DNA of 64,000 bases from Candidatus Ferrigenium bremense (GTDB taxonomy: Bacteria; Pseudomonadota; Gammaproteobacteria; Burkholderiales; Gallionellaceae). The first letter of the stretch is position 1. Every line of letters begins with the position of its first letter. Made by a program: the position numbers and the translations under genes. Below are positions 41,925 through 50,336 of the stretch, one piece after another. The stretch is taken from NCBI GenBank assembly GCA_019449635.1, contig JAGRPI010000012.1, forward strand, positions 1 through 64,000. The letters are read 5' to 3'. The notes beneath the pieces were generated by a model, which saw only the letters and a program-made list of their open reading frames with translations, did no database searches and had not been told where the DNA came from.

Positions 41925-43232
41925 ATGACCCAAATGGACAAAATCGGCAAATATGAAATCACGCGCGAACTCGGCAGCGGGGCGACCAGTACCGTGTATC
42001 TGGCCACTGATACCTTCAGCAAGCAGCAGGTTGCCATCAAGCTGTTCGACCTGAAAAGCCTGCGCGATCCCAATAGCGCCAGGATCTACCGCAAGCTGCT
42101 GATGACGGAAGCTTCGCTGGCGGGCAAATTATCCCACCCGCATATTGTGAAGATCCTCGATGCGGTGATGGATGGCGATGTCAATTACATGGTGATGGAA
42201 TACATCGAGGGCAGCACCCTCGAGCAGTACGCCGAGGTGGACAACCTGTTGCCGATCAGCACGGTCGCGGAGATTACCTACAAATGCTGCAAGGCGCTCG
42301 AATATGCGCAGTACCAGGGCGTGATTCATCGCGATATCAAGCCGGCCAACATCCTCCTGCAGGGCGAAACCAATATCAAGATTTCAGATTTCGGCTCGGC
42401 GGCGATCCAGAACCAGCAAACCACCCAGGTCAGCGGGGTAGGTTCGCCGGCTTACATGTCGCCCGAGCAGGTCAAGGAATTGTCGCTGACGCACCAGACC
42501 GATATTTATTCATTGGGTGTGGTGATGTACAAATTGCTTACCGGCAAACTGCCGTTCGATGCGAGCAACAACTTCAGCATGATTTACCAGATCCTCAACA
42601 TCGAGCCACCGCCGCCCAGCACGTTCCGTCCCGAAATACCGCAGGAACTGGATGTGATCGTGCGGCGCGCGATGGAGAAGGATACGGCCAAACGCTATCA
42701 GACCTGGGATGAGTTTGCGCGCGATCTGGTCGGATTCTTCAGCCATGTCACGACGGCGCGGAAAGAGATTTTCGACACCGAAAAATTCGATACGCTGCGC
42801 AGCCTGGCGTTTTTCAGGAATTTCAGCGACGTGGAGCTTTGGGAGGTGTTGCGCATCAGCGAGTGGCGCAAGGTTCCCGAAGCCGAATATATTCTGCGCG
42901 ATGGCGAAAGCGGGCGCACTTTTTATATCTTGGCACAGGGTACGGTGCGTGTGGTCAAGCAGGGCAGGTTGCTGAGCCTGTTGCATCACGGCGACTGTTT
43001 CGGTGAAATGGCGCACCTTTTCGAGCATGAGTTCAAACGCAGTACCGACGTGGTCGCCAAGAGCGATGCGCTGCTGATCGAGATCAACCCCGATGTACTG
43101 GTGCGCGCCACGACCGGATGCCGCTTCCAGTTCGATGATGCGTTCCTGCGCATGCTGGTGAGGCGGCTGGCGGTGGCGAATAAACGAATCTCGCATTTGT
43201 TGGCGGACCAGGAACAAACGGAAAAGGAATAG
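41925..43232 (+). CDS. Ser/Thr protein kinase fused to cyclic-nucleotide-binding domain
   Basis: 435 aa from ATG 41925 (MTQMDKIGKYEITRELGSGATSTVYLATD); ATG 41934 is an alternative. The kinase (about 8-275) has the Gly loop, VAIKLF, catalytic HRDIKPANILL, DFGSAA and MSPEQ. The cNMP domain (about 300-420) has the phosphate-cassette FGEMA and an Arg in FKRSTDV at the expected place, so binding of cAMP or cGMP is plausible. No membrane helix: a soluble kinase. This is an arrangement like a single-chain cAMP-dependent protein kinase, with a cyclase and candidate phosphodiesterase 9-11 kb upstream. Confidence 0.93.
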   Translation: MTQMDKIGKYEITRELGSGATSTVYLATDTFSKQQVAIKLFDLKSLRDPNSARIYRKLLMTEASLAGKLSHPHIVKILDAVMDGDVNYMVMEYIEGSTLEQYAEVDNLLPISTVAEITYKCCKALEYAQYQGVIHRDIKPANILLQGETNIKISDFGSAAIQNQQTTQVSGVGSPAYMSPEQVKELSLTHQTDIYSLGVVMYKLLTGKLPFDASNNFSMIYQILNIEPPPPSTFRPEIPQELDVIVRRAMEKDTAKRYQTWDEFARDLVGFFSHVTTARKEIFDTEKFDTLRSLAFFRNFSDVELWEVLRISEWRKVPEAEYILRDGESGRTFYILAQGTVRVVKQGRLLSLLHHGDCFGEMAHLFEHEFKRSTDVVAKSDALLIEINPDVLVRATTGCRFQFDDAFLRMLVRRLAVANKRISHLLADQEQTEKE

Positions 43233-43235
43233 GCA

Positions 43236-43337
43236 ATGTCAGGTTTCAGGAATATCAATGTTGCAGAGCTGGAAGCGAAGTTGCAGCGGGGCGGCATCGC
43301 GGCGCGGATGCAGGCCGGTTTGCCGGTGAGCGCGTGA
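43236..43337 (+). CDS. Small ORF between kinase and tusA, possible rhodanese remnant
   Basis: 33 codons, too short for the ORF track. AAGGAA lies upstream and the stop overlaps the tusA ATG (TGATG), so it appears translated and coupled. MSGFRNINVAELEAKLQRGG resembles the first strand and helix of a rhodanese domain, then the sequence ends without the catalytic Cys. It may be a leader peptide or a decayed rhodanese gene. The similarity is by eye only. Confidence 0.4.
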   Translation: MSGFRNINVAELEAKLQRGGIAARMQAGLPVSA

Positions 43338-43564
43338 TGGCATCCGATGTCGATCTGGACGTGCGGAAGTTGGCGTGCCCCTTGCCTATCCTGCGCGCCA
43401 AAAAATCCCTGTCGTCGATGAGCAGTGGGCAGATACTGAAGGTGGTGGCAACGGATGGGGGATCGCCCAATGATTTTGTCGATTTCTGCAGCAAGACCGG
43501 CAATGAGTTGCTTTCCTCGACCGAGGAAAACGGCGAATTCGTGTTCTTGATCCGCCGTCGCTAA
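43337..43564 (+). CDS. tusA: TusA/SirA family sulfur carrier
   Basis: 75 aa from ATG 43337. The signature RKLACPLPILRAKKSL contains the CPxP motif with the reactive Cys that carries persulfide sulfur. In E. coli it feeds tRNA 2-thiouridine synthesis; in sulfur oxidisers TusA takes part in sulfur transfer. No other tus or dsr gene is near, so the pathway is open. Its stop codon TAA is the first part of a R1 repeat. Confidence 0.88.
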   Translation: MASDVDLDVRKLACPLPILRAKKSLSSMSSGQILKVVATDGGSPNDFVDFCSKTGNELLSSTEENGEFVFLIRRR

Positions 43565-43666
43565 AACCCACCCCATCCCTCCCTTGTCAGGGAGGGTGCC
43601 TGGAGTAGGAATTCCGCTGCTCTGTTCCTCCCATGACAAGGGGAGGTTAGGAGGGGTTTGGGTTTA
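43562..43666. repeat. R1 palindromic repeat between convergent tusA and valS
   Basis: Ends TAAAACCC and GGGTTTA (TAAACCC on the other strand) give the stop codons of tusA and valS. Inner arms CCTCCCTTGTCAGGGAGG and CCTCCCATGACAAGGGGAGG. It could serve as a two-way terminator for the convergent genes. Confidence 0.8.
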
Positions 43667-46657
43667 CCCAAGCTTGCCGCGCTGTGCTTGCAATTGCCCC
43701 AGCGTCGCGCTGAAGTCCTCCATACGCTTGCGTTCCTGCTCCACCACGGCGGCGGGAGCGCGATCCACGAAGCTGGCATTCGACAGCTTGCCTTGCGCCT
43801 TGGCGATTTCGCCCTGCAGGCGCGCGATCTCCTTGTCCAGCCGCTCGCGTTCTGCCGCAACGTCGATTTCGATCTTGAGCATGAGGCGGAAATCACCGAC
43901 GATCTGCACCGGGGCATCGGAGTCTGGCAAGGCGCCTTCCGTAGCGGATATCTCGGAAAGCCTTGCCAGCGCGGCGAGATACGGGGCGTAGGCTTCGATC
44001 GCGTTCTTGTCGCCGGCGGCGGCCAGCGGCACCTTCAGCGCCGGAGAAAGGTTCATCTCGCCGCGCAGGCTGCGGCAGGCATTGACCATAGCCTTCAGCG
44101 TTGCCACCCACGCTTCGGATTTTTCGTCGCAGCGCGTCAAGTCGGCGCGCGGGTAGGCCTGCAGCATGACGGAAACCCCTCCCTCCGCCCTCCCCTTGTC
44201 ATAACCAGCGACTTGGCTATCGTCTTTTGATAGCCTAGTCGAATGGCTAGTTGTTTCATCAGGGGAGGGCGCACGGCCGGCGACCGGCGCGACCTTCTGC
44301 CAAAGTTCTTCGGTGATGAACGGGATCAGCGGGTGGGCGAGGCGCAGCACGGTTTCCAGCACGCGCACCAGCGTGCGCCGCGTGGCGCGCTGCCGCGCAA
44401 GGATTGAAGATTCGTCACGCGCAAGTGTGACATCGTTCGTCCCCTCGCCCGCTTGCGGGAGAGGGTTAGGGTGAGGGATGCTTAACTGCACCTTGGCGAG
44501 CTCCACGTACCAGTCGCAGTATTCGTCCCAGACGAATTCGTAGATCGCCTTGGCCAGCAGGTCGAAGCGGTAATCGGCGTAATGCCTCGCTACCTCGTCT
44601 TCGACGCGCTGCAGCCGGCTGACGATCCAGCGGTCGGCTGGCGAGAAATCAAGGTAGCCGCTGTTGCAGGTGTCCTTGCCGTGTTCTTCCAGGCCGCAGT
44701 CCTTGCCTTCGCAATTCATCATGACGAAGCGCGTGGCGTTCCACAGCTTGTTGCAGAAATTGCGATAGCCTTCGCAGCGCTGCATATCGAACTTGATGTC
44801 GCGTCCCGGCGAGGCGAGCGAAGCAAAGGTGAAGCGCAACGCGTCGGTGCCGAAGCCGGGGATGCCCTGTGGGAACTCCTTGCGCGTGCGCTTCTCGATC
44901 TGCTCCGCCTGCTTCGGGTTCATCAATCCGCTGGTGCGCTTCTTCACCAGTTCCTCGATGCCGATGCCGTCGATCAGGTCGATCGGGTCGAGCACGTTAC
45001 CCTTGGACTTGGACATCTTCTGTCCTTCCGCGTCGCGGATCAGGCCGTGCACATACACATCCCTGAACGGGATCTTGCCGGTGATGTGCCTGGTCATCAT
45101 CACCATGCGCGCCACCCAGAAGAAGATGATGTCGAAGCCGGTGACCAGTACCGAGGACGGCAGGTACAGGTCGAGCGCGGGGTTGGATTTCGCCGGATAG
45201 TCCGGCGTCCAGTCCAGTGTGGAGAACGGCCACAATGCGGAGGAGAACCAGGTGTCGAGCACGTCGTTGTCGCGGTCGAGTTGCCCGGCATAACCTGCCT
45301 TGTCCGCCAGGCGGCGCGCTTCGGCCTCGTCATGCGCGACGAACACTTCGCCGTTCACGCCGTACCACGCGGGGATCTGATGCCCCCACCACAGTTGCCG
45401 CGAGATGCACCAGTCCTGGATGTTGTTCAGCCACTGGTTATAGGTGTTGACCCAGTTCTCCGGGTGGAACCTGATCTCGCCGCTTGCGACGCATTCCAGC
45501 GCCTGTTCGGTGATGCTCTTGCCGCCGTTACCGGGCTTGCTCATCGCGACGAACCACTGGTCGGTGAGCATCGGCTCGATGATGACACCGGTGCGGTCGC
45601 CGCGCGGCACTTTCAATTTGTGTTTGTCGATCTTATCCAGCAACCCGGCGGCTTCGAGGTCGGCGACGATCTGCTTGCGCGCATCGAAACGGTCGAGGCC
45701 GCGATATTTTGCCGGTGCATGGTCGTTGATCTTGGCGTCCAGCGTGAGGATGGAGATCATCTCCAGCTTGTGCCGCTGCCCCACCGCGTAGTCGTTGAAG
45801 TCGTGCGCCGGCGTGACCTTCACGACGCCGGTGCCGAATTCCCTGTCCACATATTCGTCGGCGATGATCGGGATGTCGCGCTCGCACAGCGGCAACTTCA
45901 CTTGCTTGCCGATCAGGTGCTTATAACGTTCGTCGTTCGGATGCACCATCACCGCGACGTCGCCGAGCATGGTCTCGGGGCGGGTGGTCGCTACAGTGAG
46001 ATGAGTCAGGCCATGCACAGCATCCGGCTCGGCCAGCGGATAGCGGATGTGCCACATGAAACCGTCTTCCTCTTCCTGCACCACCTCGAGGTCGGAGACG
46101 GCGGTGTGCAGCTTGGGATCCCAGTTCACCAGCCGCTTGCCGCGATAGATCAGGCCTTCATTGAACAGGCGCACGAAGGTCTCGGTGACGGTCTTGTTCA
46201 AGCTGGGATCCATCGTGAAGCGCTCGCGCGACCAGTCGGGCGAGGTGCCTAGACGGCGCATCTGTTTCGTGATGGTGTTGCCGGAGTATTCCTTCCACTC
46301 CCAGACTTTTTCGATGAATTTCTCGCGGCCCAGGTCGTGGCGCGAGATGCCCTGTGCGTCGAGCTGGCGCTCGACGACGATCTGCGTGGCGATGCCCGCG
46401 TGGTCGGTGCCGGGCTGCCACAGCGTGTTATCGCCGCGCATGCGATGGTAGCGCGTCAGCGCGTCCATCAGCGTCTGGTTGAAGCCGTGCCCCATGTGCA
46501 GCGTGCCCGTGACGTTGGGCGGCGGCAGCAGGATGCAGAAGTTGTCGGTCTTGTCCGGATCGAGCCCGGCCTTGAAGTGGCCGGATTGTTCCCACTGGGG
46601 ATACCAGCGCGCTTCGATGTCTTTCGGTTCAAAACTTTTGGCGAGTTCCATATTCAT
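43664..46657 (-). CDS. valS: Valyl-tRNA synthetase with two repeat-derived insertions
   Basis: 997 aa, about 50 more than usual. Class I signatures: [13 protein letters not shown] (HIGH) and [12 protein letters not shown] (KMSKS); the editing domain and the C-terminal coiled coil ([24 protein letters not shown]) are there. Charges tRNA-Val. In the anticodon-binding part two segments do not belong: [14 protein letters not shown] (about 726-742, repeat R4) and [11 protein letters not shown] to [10 protein letters not shown] (about 794-828, R1/R2). Both keep the frame. With holC and pepA it forms a conserved minus-strand set. Confidence 0.97.
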   Translation of the reverse strand: MNMELAKSFEPKDIEARWYPQWEQSGHFKAGLDPDKTDNFCILLPPPNVTGTLHMGHGFNQTLMDALTRYHRMRGDNTLWQPGTDHAGIATQIVVERQLDAQGISRHDLGREKFIEKVWEWKEYSGNTITKQMRRLGTSPDWSRERFTMDPSLNKTVTETFVRLFNEGLIYRGKRLVNWDPKLHTAVSDLEVVQEEEDGFMWHIRYPLAEPDAVHGLTHLTVATTRPETMLGDVAVMVHPNDERYKHLIGKQVKLPLCERDIPIIADEYVDREFGTGVVKVTPAHDFNDYAVGQRHKLEMISILTLDAKINDHAPAKYRGLDRFDARKQIVADLEAAGLLDKIDKHKLKVPRGDRTGVIIEPMLTDQWFVAMSKPGNGGKSITEQALECVASGEIRFHPENWVNTYNQWLNNIQDWCISRQLWWGHQIPAWYGVNGEVFVAHDEAEARRLADKAGYAGQLDRDNDVLDTWFSSALWPFSTLDWTPDYPAKSNPALDLYLPSSVLVTGFDIIFFWVARMVMMTRHITGKIPFRDVYVHGLIRDAEGQKMSKSKGNVLDPIDLIDGIGIEELVKKRTSGLMNPKQAEQIEKRTRKEFPQGIPGFGTDALRFTFASLASPGRDIKFDMQRCEGYRNFCNKLWNATRFVMMNCEGKDCGLEEHGKDTCNSGYLDFSPADRWIVSRLQRVEDEVARHYADYRFDLLAKAIYEFVWDEYCDWYVELAKVQLSIPHPNPLPQAGEGTNDVTLARDESSILARQRATRRTLVRVLETVLRLAHPLIPFITEELWQKVAPVAGRAPSPDETTSHSTRLSKDDSQVAGYDKGRAEGGVSVMLQAYPRADLTRCDEKSEAWVATLKAMVNACRSLRGEMNLSPALKVPLAAAGDKNAIEAYAPYLAALARLSEISATEGALPDSDAPVQIVGDFRLMLKIEIDVAAERERLDKEIARLQGEIAKAQGKLSNASFVDRAPAAVVEQERKRMEDFSATLGQLQAQRGKLG
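44173..44272. repeat. R1 with nested R2 inside valS
   Basis: R1 arm CCCTCCCCTTGTCA, then R2 (44200-44257), then TCAGGGGAGGGCG. R2 here has a perfect inner stem GGCTATC / GATAGCC. Organised as at 41730, with the same TCA at both borders. Confidence 0.85.
44436..44482. repeat. R4 repeat inside valS
   Basis: CCCCTCGCCCGCTTGCGGGAGAGGG followed by TTAGGGTGAGGGATG. This is a widespread proteobacterial dispersed palindrome; on the minus strand it is translated as [12 protein letters not shown], a peptide seen in many annotated proteins. Confidence 0.8.
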
Positions 46658-46694
46658 GCTTGTTCGATTGAGGGTGCTGCGGAAAAGGGCGCGA

Positions 46695-47087
46695 TTATAG
46701 CCCGTGACGCGTCTTCAGCGCACCGCGCAGCAGTTCGGGCAATTCGGCTTTGAGGTCGCTGACCGCCTGCTCGACGGCTTGACGCTGCAGTTGTTCGAGA
46801 TGGAGGTTGAGTTTATGGATGAACACGGTTTCGAGGTGTGCTTCGACCTGCCGCAACAGCCGCTGTATTTCTTCCTCGTTTGAAGCGCATGATGCGGGAA
46901 TGACCGCTTCGGGAGCGGGAACTTCCCGGTCGGTGCCGGGCTGAGGCACGCTGGACGGTTCAGTCTGTCCTTCTGTGACGACCTCGGTGAGGGTCGGAAA
47001 GTCGTCCGGCGTATCTTCATCCGCAACCTGGGTCAGCAAGGGCAGGTTGTCCGGCAAGTCGCCGCTGGGCAATTTGATGGGAGTCAT
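46695..47087 (-). CDS. Conserved hypothetical protein between holC and valS
   Basis: 130 aa, soluble. Residues 1-75 are acidic and Pro-rich ([31 protein letters not shown], with the similar segments LPLLTQV and FPTLTEV repeated); residues 78-130 form an amphipathic helix pair ([47 protein letters not shown]). The start overlaps the holC stop by four bases. Short proteins of this kind lie between holC and valS in other Betaproteobacteria, but I cannot assign a function. Confidence 0.8.
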   Translation of the reverse strand: MTPIKLPSGDLPDNLPLLTQVADEDTPDDFPTLTEVVTEGQTEPSSVPQPGTDREVPAPEAVIPASCASNEEEIQRLLRQVEAHLETVFIHKLNLHLEQLQRQAVEQAVSDLKAELPELLRGALKTRHGL

Positions 47088-47509
47088 GGCGCTTTGGACA
47101 GGTCGATATGGCTCAACTCATAGCCGCGATCGCGATAGAACTTGAAACGTTCGCGCCCCAGGCGGCTGTCCTCGGCGTCGTGTCCGACGATCTCGATGAC
47201 GCGCTCGAAGCGGCTGAAGAACGGGACGCATTCGCCATGCAGGCTGATCAGCAGGTCGTAATGGGGGAAACTGTCGTTGCCGCCGTTCAACACGACGGGC
47301 CATTGTGCCGCATCTTCAGCATCGCTGCGGCAATGCGGGATAAACGCCATGGCAGGATAGTGCCAGAGCAGTCTGTCCAGCGCCTCGGCAGTCGCCGCAT
47401 CCGGCGTGCTGAGCGCCACGCGCACGCCGTGCTGCATGGCCTTGTGGCTCAACTGGCAGGCGGTGCGCAGCTTGTCGGTGGAGCCGGTGTAGAAATCGAC
47501 TTTAGTCAT
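47084..47509 (-). CDS. holC: DNA polymerase III chi subunit
   Basis: 141 aa. Typical chi: MTKVDFYTGSTDKLRTACQLSHKAMQHGVRVAL at the start, LDRLLWHYPAMAFIPHCR and RFKFYRDRGYELSHIDLSK at the end. Chi links the clamp loader to SSB in replication. Its place between pepA and valS is conserved. A R5 repeat separates it from pepA. Confidence 0.93.
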   Translation of the reverse strand: MTKVDFYTGSTDKLRTACQLSHKAMQHGVRVALSTPDAATAEALDRLLWHYPAMAFIPHCRSDAEDAAQWPVVLNGGNDSFPHYDLLISLHGECVPFFSRFERVIEIVGHDAEDSRLGRERFKFYRDRGYELSHIDLSKAP

Positions 47510-47521
47510 GATGAAAAATCA

Positions 47522-47623
47522 TTCAGCCACGGATGCACACGGATAAACACTGATTAAGGCAAAACCAAATTTGGGGTGCATGGTTTCATCCGTGAATATC
47601 CGTGTTAATCCGTGGCTAATTCT
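47522..47623. repeat. R5 palindromic repeat between holC and pepA
   Basis: Left end CAGCCACGGATGCACACGGA, right end (ATCCGTGTTAATCCGTGGCT), inverted copies about 60 bases apart. It matches the ends of the copy at 19110-19250. Confidence 0.8.
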
Positions 47624-49131
47624 CATTTGCCGGCACGATTGATGAGGTACTGCGTGAGCAGCGGCACCGGACGACCGGTCGCGCCCTTGTCCTTGCCGGA
47701 TTTGTGTGCCGTGCCGGCGATGTCCAGGTGTGCCCAGCGGTAGTCCTTGGTGAAACGCGACAGGAAACAGGCCGCGGTGATGGTGCCGCCCGCTCGCCCG
47801 CCGATGTTCTGCATGTCGGCGAAGTTGCTGTCCAGCAGCGGCTGGTAATCATCCCACAGCGGCAGTTGCCAGGCGCGGTCATACGCTTGTTCTCCCGCCG
47901 CCAGCAATTCCTTGGCGAGCTTGTCCTCGTTGCTGAACAGGCCGCTGGCGACATGTCCCAGCGCGATGACGCAGGCGCCGGTGAGGGTGGCGATGTCGAT
48001 CACGGTATCCGGTTTGAACTTCGCCGAGTAGGTGAGCGCATCGCACAGGATGAGGCGGCCTTCGGCGTCGGTGTTGAGGATCTCGATGGTCTGGCCGGAC
48101 ATGCTGGTGACGATGTCGCCGGGCTTGGTGGCGCGGCCGGAGGGCAGGTTCTCGCAAGTCGGGACTACGCCGACCACGTTGAGCTTCAAGCCCATCTCGG
48201 CGATGGCCTGTATCGTGCCGAGCACGCTGGCCGCGCCGCACATGTCGTATTTCATCTCGTCCATCTCGGCGCCCGGCTTGAGCGAGATGCCGCCGCTGTC
48301 GAAAGTGATGCCCTTGCCGACCAGCACGATGGGTTTCTGTTTCTTGTTCGCACCGTTGTATTCCAGCGTGATGAGCTTGGCGGGTTGCTCGCTGCCGCGC
48401 GTGACGGAAAGAAAAGATCCCATGCCCAACTTCTGCATGTCCTTTTCTTCCAGCACGGTGGTCTTGATGGATTTGTGCGCTTTGCCCAGCGCTAGCGCCC
48501 TGGCGGCGAGATAGGTCGGCGTGCAGATGTTGCCCGGCAGGTTGCCCAGCGTCTTGGCAAGTTCCATGCCGTGTGCGGTCGCCACAGCCTGGTCGAGAGC
48601 ATTCTTCAATGCGGCAGACGGCTTCTCCAGCGTGGCAAAGGTGATACTCTTCAGTGCGGCCGCTTTGGCGGGTTTGCTCTTCATGCCGTCGGCACGGAAA
48701 GCCTGCTCGGCAGCGGCGAACACCGCTTGTTTGATGACCCAGGCCTGTCCTGAGCTTGTCGAAGTGGCGGCATCCTTTCCGACGCCTTCATCGATGACGT
48801 ACAGCGCGGCATCCTTGGCGGCGGTGGCGTTCAGGGCGGCGAAGGCGGCGTGCAATATCTCCACGCTGGCCTTGTTGCTCAGTTCGCTGGCTTTACCCAG
48901 GCCGACCAGCAATACGCGTTCGGCAGCGATACCGGGGAGTTTGTGCAGCAGCAGGGTGGATGCGGACTTGCCGTTCATGTCGCCGCGCGCGATGAGGTCG
49001 CTCAAATGATGCGCTGCAACCTTGTCGAGTGCCTGTGCCGCCGGCGAGAGTTTTCCGCCTTCATACACACCAACGACCACGCAGCCGCTGCGCTGCTTTT
49101 CCGGGTTGCTTTGTTTTATGCTAAATTCCAC
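47623..49131 (-). CDS. pepA: Leucyl aminopeptidase PepA
   Basis: 502 aa from GTG 49131 (MEFSIKQSNPEKQRSGCVVVGVYEGG), with GGAG six bases upstream; the track start 36 codons earlier is not family-like. M17 motifs: VGKGITFDSGGISLKPGAEMDEMKYDMCGAASVLG and the signature NTDAEGRLIL, with two-metal ligands. A hexameric peptidase, in E. coli also a DNA-binding partner of XerCD. Residues about 123-130 (STSSGQAW) come from repeat R3. Divergent from lptF. Confidence 0.96.
   Translation of the reverse strand: MEFSIKQSNPEKQRSGCVVVGVYEGGKLSPAAQALDKVAAHHLSDLIARGDMNGKSASTLLLHKLPGIAAERVLLVGLGKASELSNKASVEILHAAFAALNATAAKDAALYVIDEGVGKDAATSTSSGQAWVIKQAVFAAAEQAFRADGMKSKPAKAAALKSITFATLEKPSAALKNALDQAVATAHGMELAKTLGNLPGNICTPTYLAARALALGKAHKSIKTTVLEEKDMQKLGMGSFLSVTRGSEQPAKLITLEYNGANKKQKPIVLVGKGITFDSGGISLKPGAEMDEMKYDMCGAASVLGTIQAIAEMGLKLNVVGVVPTCENLPSGRATKPGDIVTSMSGQTIEILNTDAEGRLILCDALTYSAKFKPDTVIDIATLTGACVIALGHVASGLFSNEDKLAKELLAAGEQAYDRAWQLPLWDDYQPLLDSNFADMQNIGGRAGGTITAACFLSRFTKDYRWAHLDIAGTAHKSGKDKGATGRPVPLLTQYLINRAGK
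48743..48763. repeat. R3 repeat inside pepA
   Basis: CCTGTCCTGAGCTTGTCGAAG, translated on the minus strand as TSSGQ. Same family as in tolA at 15433, there read on the other strand in a different frame. Confidence 0.7.
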
Positions 49132-49163
49132 GAGTTGCTCCCTATAGAAAGACCTGCATTTCA

Positions 49164-50336
49164 ATGCCCGATTATCCGCAAACTCACCGCATAAAGTCAA
49201 AGCCGGCACGCTTTGGGCTTTTTCATCGCGCCTTGGCAAGCGAATTTGCCGGCAATGGATTGCTGGTGTTCGCAGTGTTGCTGGGTATTGTGGTGGTCAG
49301 CCAGCTGATACGCCTGTTAAGCGATGCGGTCAGCGGCGTAATCGCGGTGGATGGCGTGCTGGCGCTGCTGGGTTTTGGCGCCATGAATTACCTGCCGGTG
49401 CTGCTTTCGATCAGCCTGTTCATTTCCATTATACTCACGCTGTCGCGTTGTTATCGCGACAGCGAGATGGTGGTGTGGTTTTGTTCCGGGGTCGGGTTGG
49501 CGCGCTGGATACGTCCGGTGCTGTGGTATGCCTTGCCGGTAGTCGGGGTGATTGCCATGCTCAGCCTGGTGCTGTCGCCGTGGGCGTTGCAAAAAGCCGA
49601 CGAATTCAAGAATAAACTGGAAAGCCGCGATGATGTGGCTGCCGCCACTCCGGGCACATTTCGCGAATCGAAGCAGGCCGACCGGGTATATTTTGTCGAG
49701 AACATGTATGCCGGGTCCAATCGCGTCAGCAACGTTTTTGTACAATCGGAACAAAACGGCAAACTTGGCACGATGGTCGCCCGTCAGGGTTTGCAGGAAA
49801 CGCTGCCCAACGGGGATCGTTTTCTGGTGTTGCTCAATGGCACGCGCTATGAGGGCGTGCCCGGGCAACGCGACTACAACATCGTGGAGTTTGAGCGCTA
49901 TTCGCTACGTATCGACAGTGCGCCAGTCAAGCTGGCACAGCCTTGGTCGCGCACCATGTCGACACCGGAGCTATGGCGCAACCGCACAACATGGAATCTG
50001 GCCGAACTGGAATGGCGGCTTGGGCTGCCGATCAGCGCATTGATTCTCGCCCTGTTGGCGATCCCCCTGAGCTACGTCAATCCGCGCGCCGGCCGCTCGC
50101 TTAACCTGGTTCTGGCGATCGTGCTGTACATGCTGTACAGCAACATGATCAGCGTGACCAATGCGTGGGTCGGCCAGGGCAAGTTGTCGCCCGGCATCGG
50201 TTTGTGGGGCATCCATACGGTGATGCTGGTGATAACGGCGCTGATATTTTATCGCCGCATGGCATTGTTTTCGTTGCGCAGGGTGCTGGCGAGAAAACGT
50301 CCTCATCCTCCCGGAGAAGCCGGGGCGGGAATATGA
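49164..50336 (+). CDS. lptF: LPS export permease LptF
   Basis: 390 aa. YjgP/YjgQ family: three N-terminal and three C-terminal membrane helices around a periplasmic beta-jellyroll (about 130-260). Start LFHRALASEFAGNGLLVFAVLLGIVVVSQLIRLLSDAVSG; end ALILALLAIPLSYVNPRAGRSLNLVLAIVLYMLYSNM. With LptG and LptB it pulls LPS from the inner membrane. The stop overlaps the lptG ATG by four bases. Confidence 0.96.
   Translation: MPDYPQTHRIKSKPARFGLFHRALASEFAGNGLLVFAVLLGIVVVSQLIRLLSDAVSGVIAVDGVLALLGFGAMNYLPVLLSISLFISIILTLSRCYRDSEMVVWFCSGVGLARWIRPVLWYALPVVGVIAMLSLVLSPWALQKADEFKNKLESRDDVAAATPGTFRESKQADRVYFVENMYAGSNRVSNVFVQSEQNGKLGTMVARQGLQETLPNGDRFLVLLNGTRYEGVPGQRDYNIVEFERYSLRIDSAPVKLAQPWSRTMSTPELWRNRTTWNLAELEWRLGLPISALILALLAIPLSYVNPRAGRSLNLVLAIVLYMLYSNMISVTNAWVGQGKLSPGIGLWGIHTVMLVITALIFYRRMALFSLRRVLARKRPHPPGEAGAGI

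Noticed and set aside
44582-46252. 556 aa plus-strand ORF
   Set aside because: Antisense shadow of valS with no recognisable domain.
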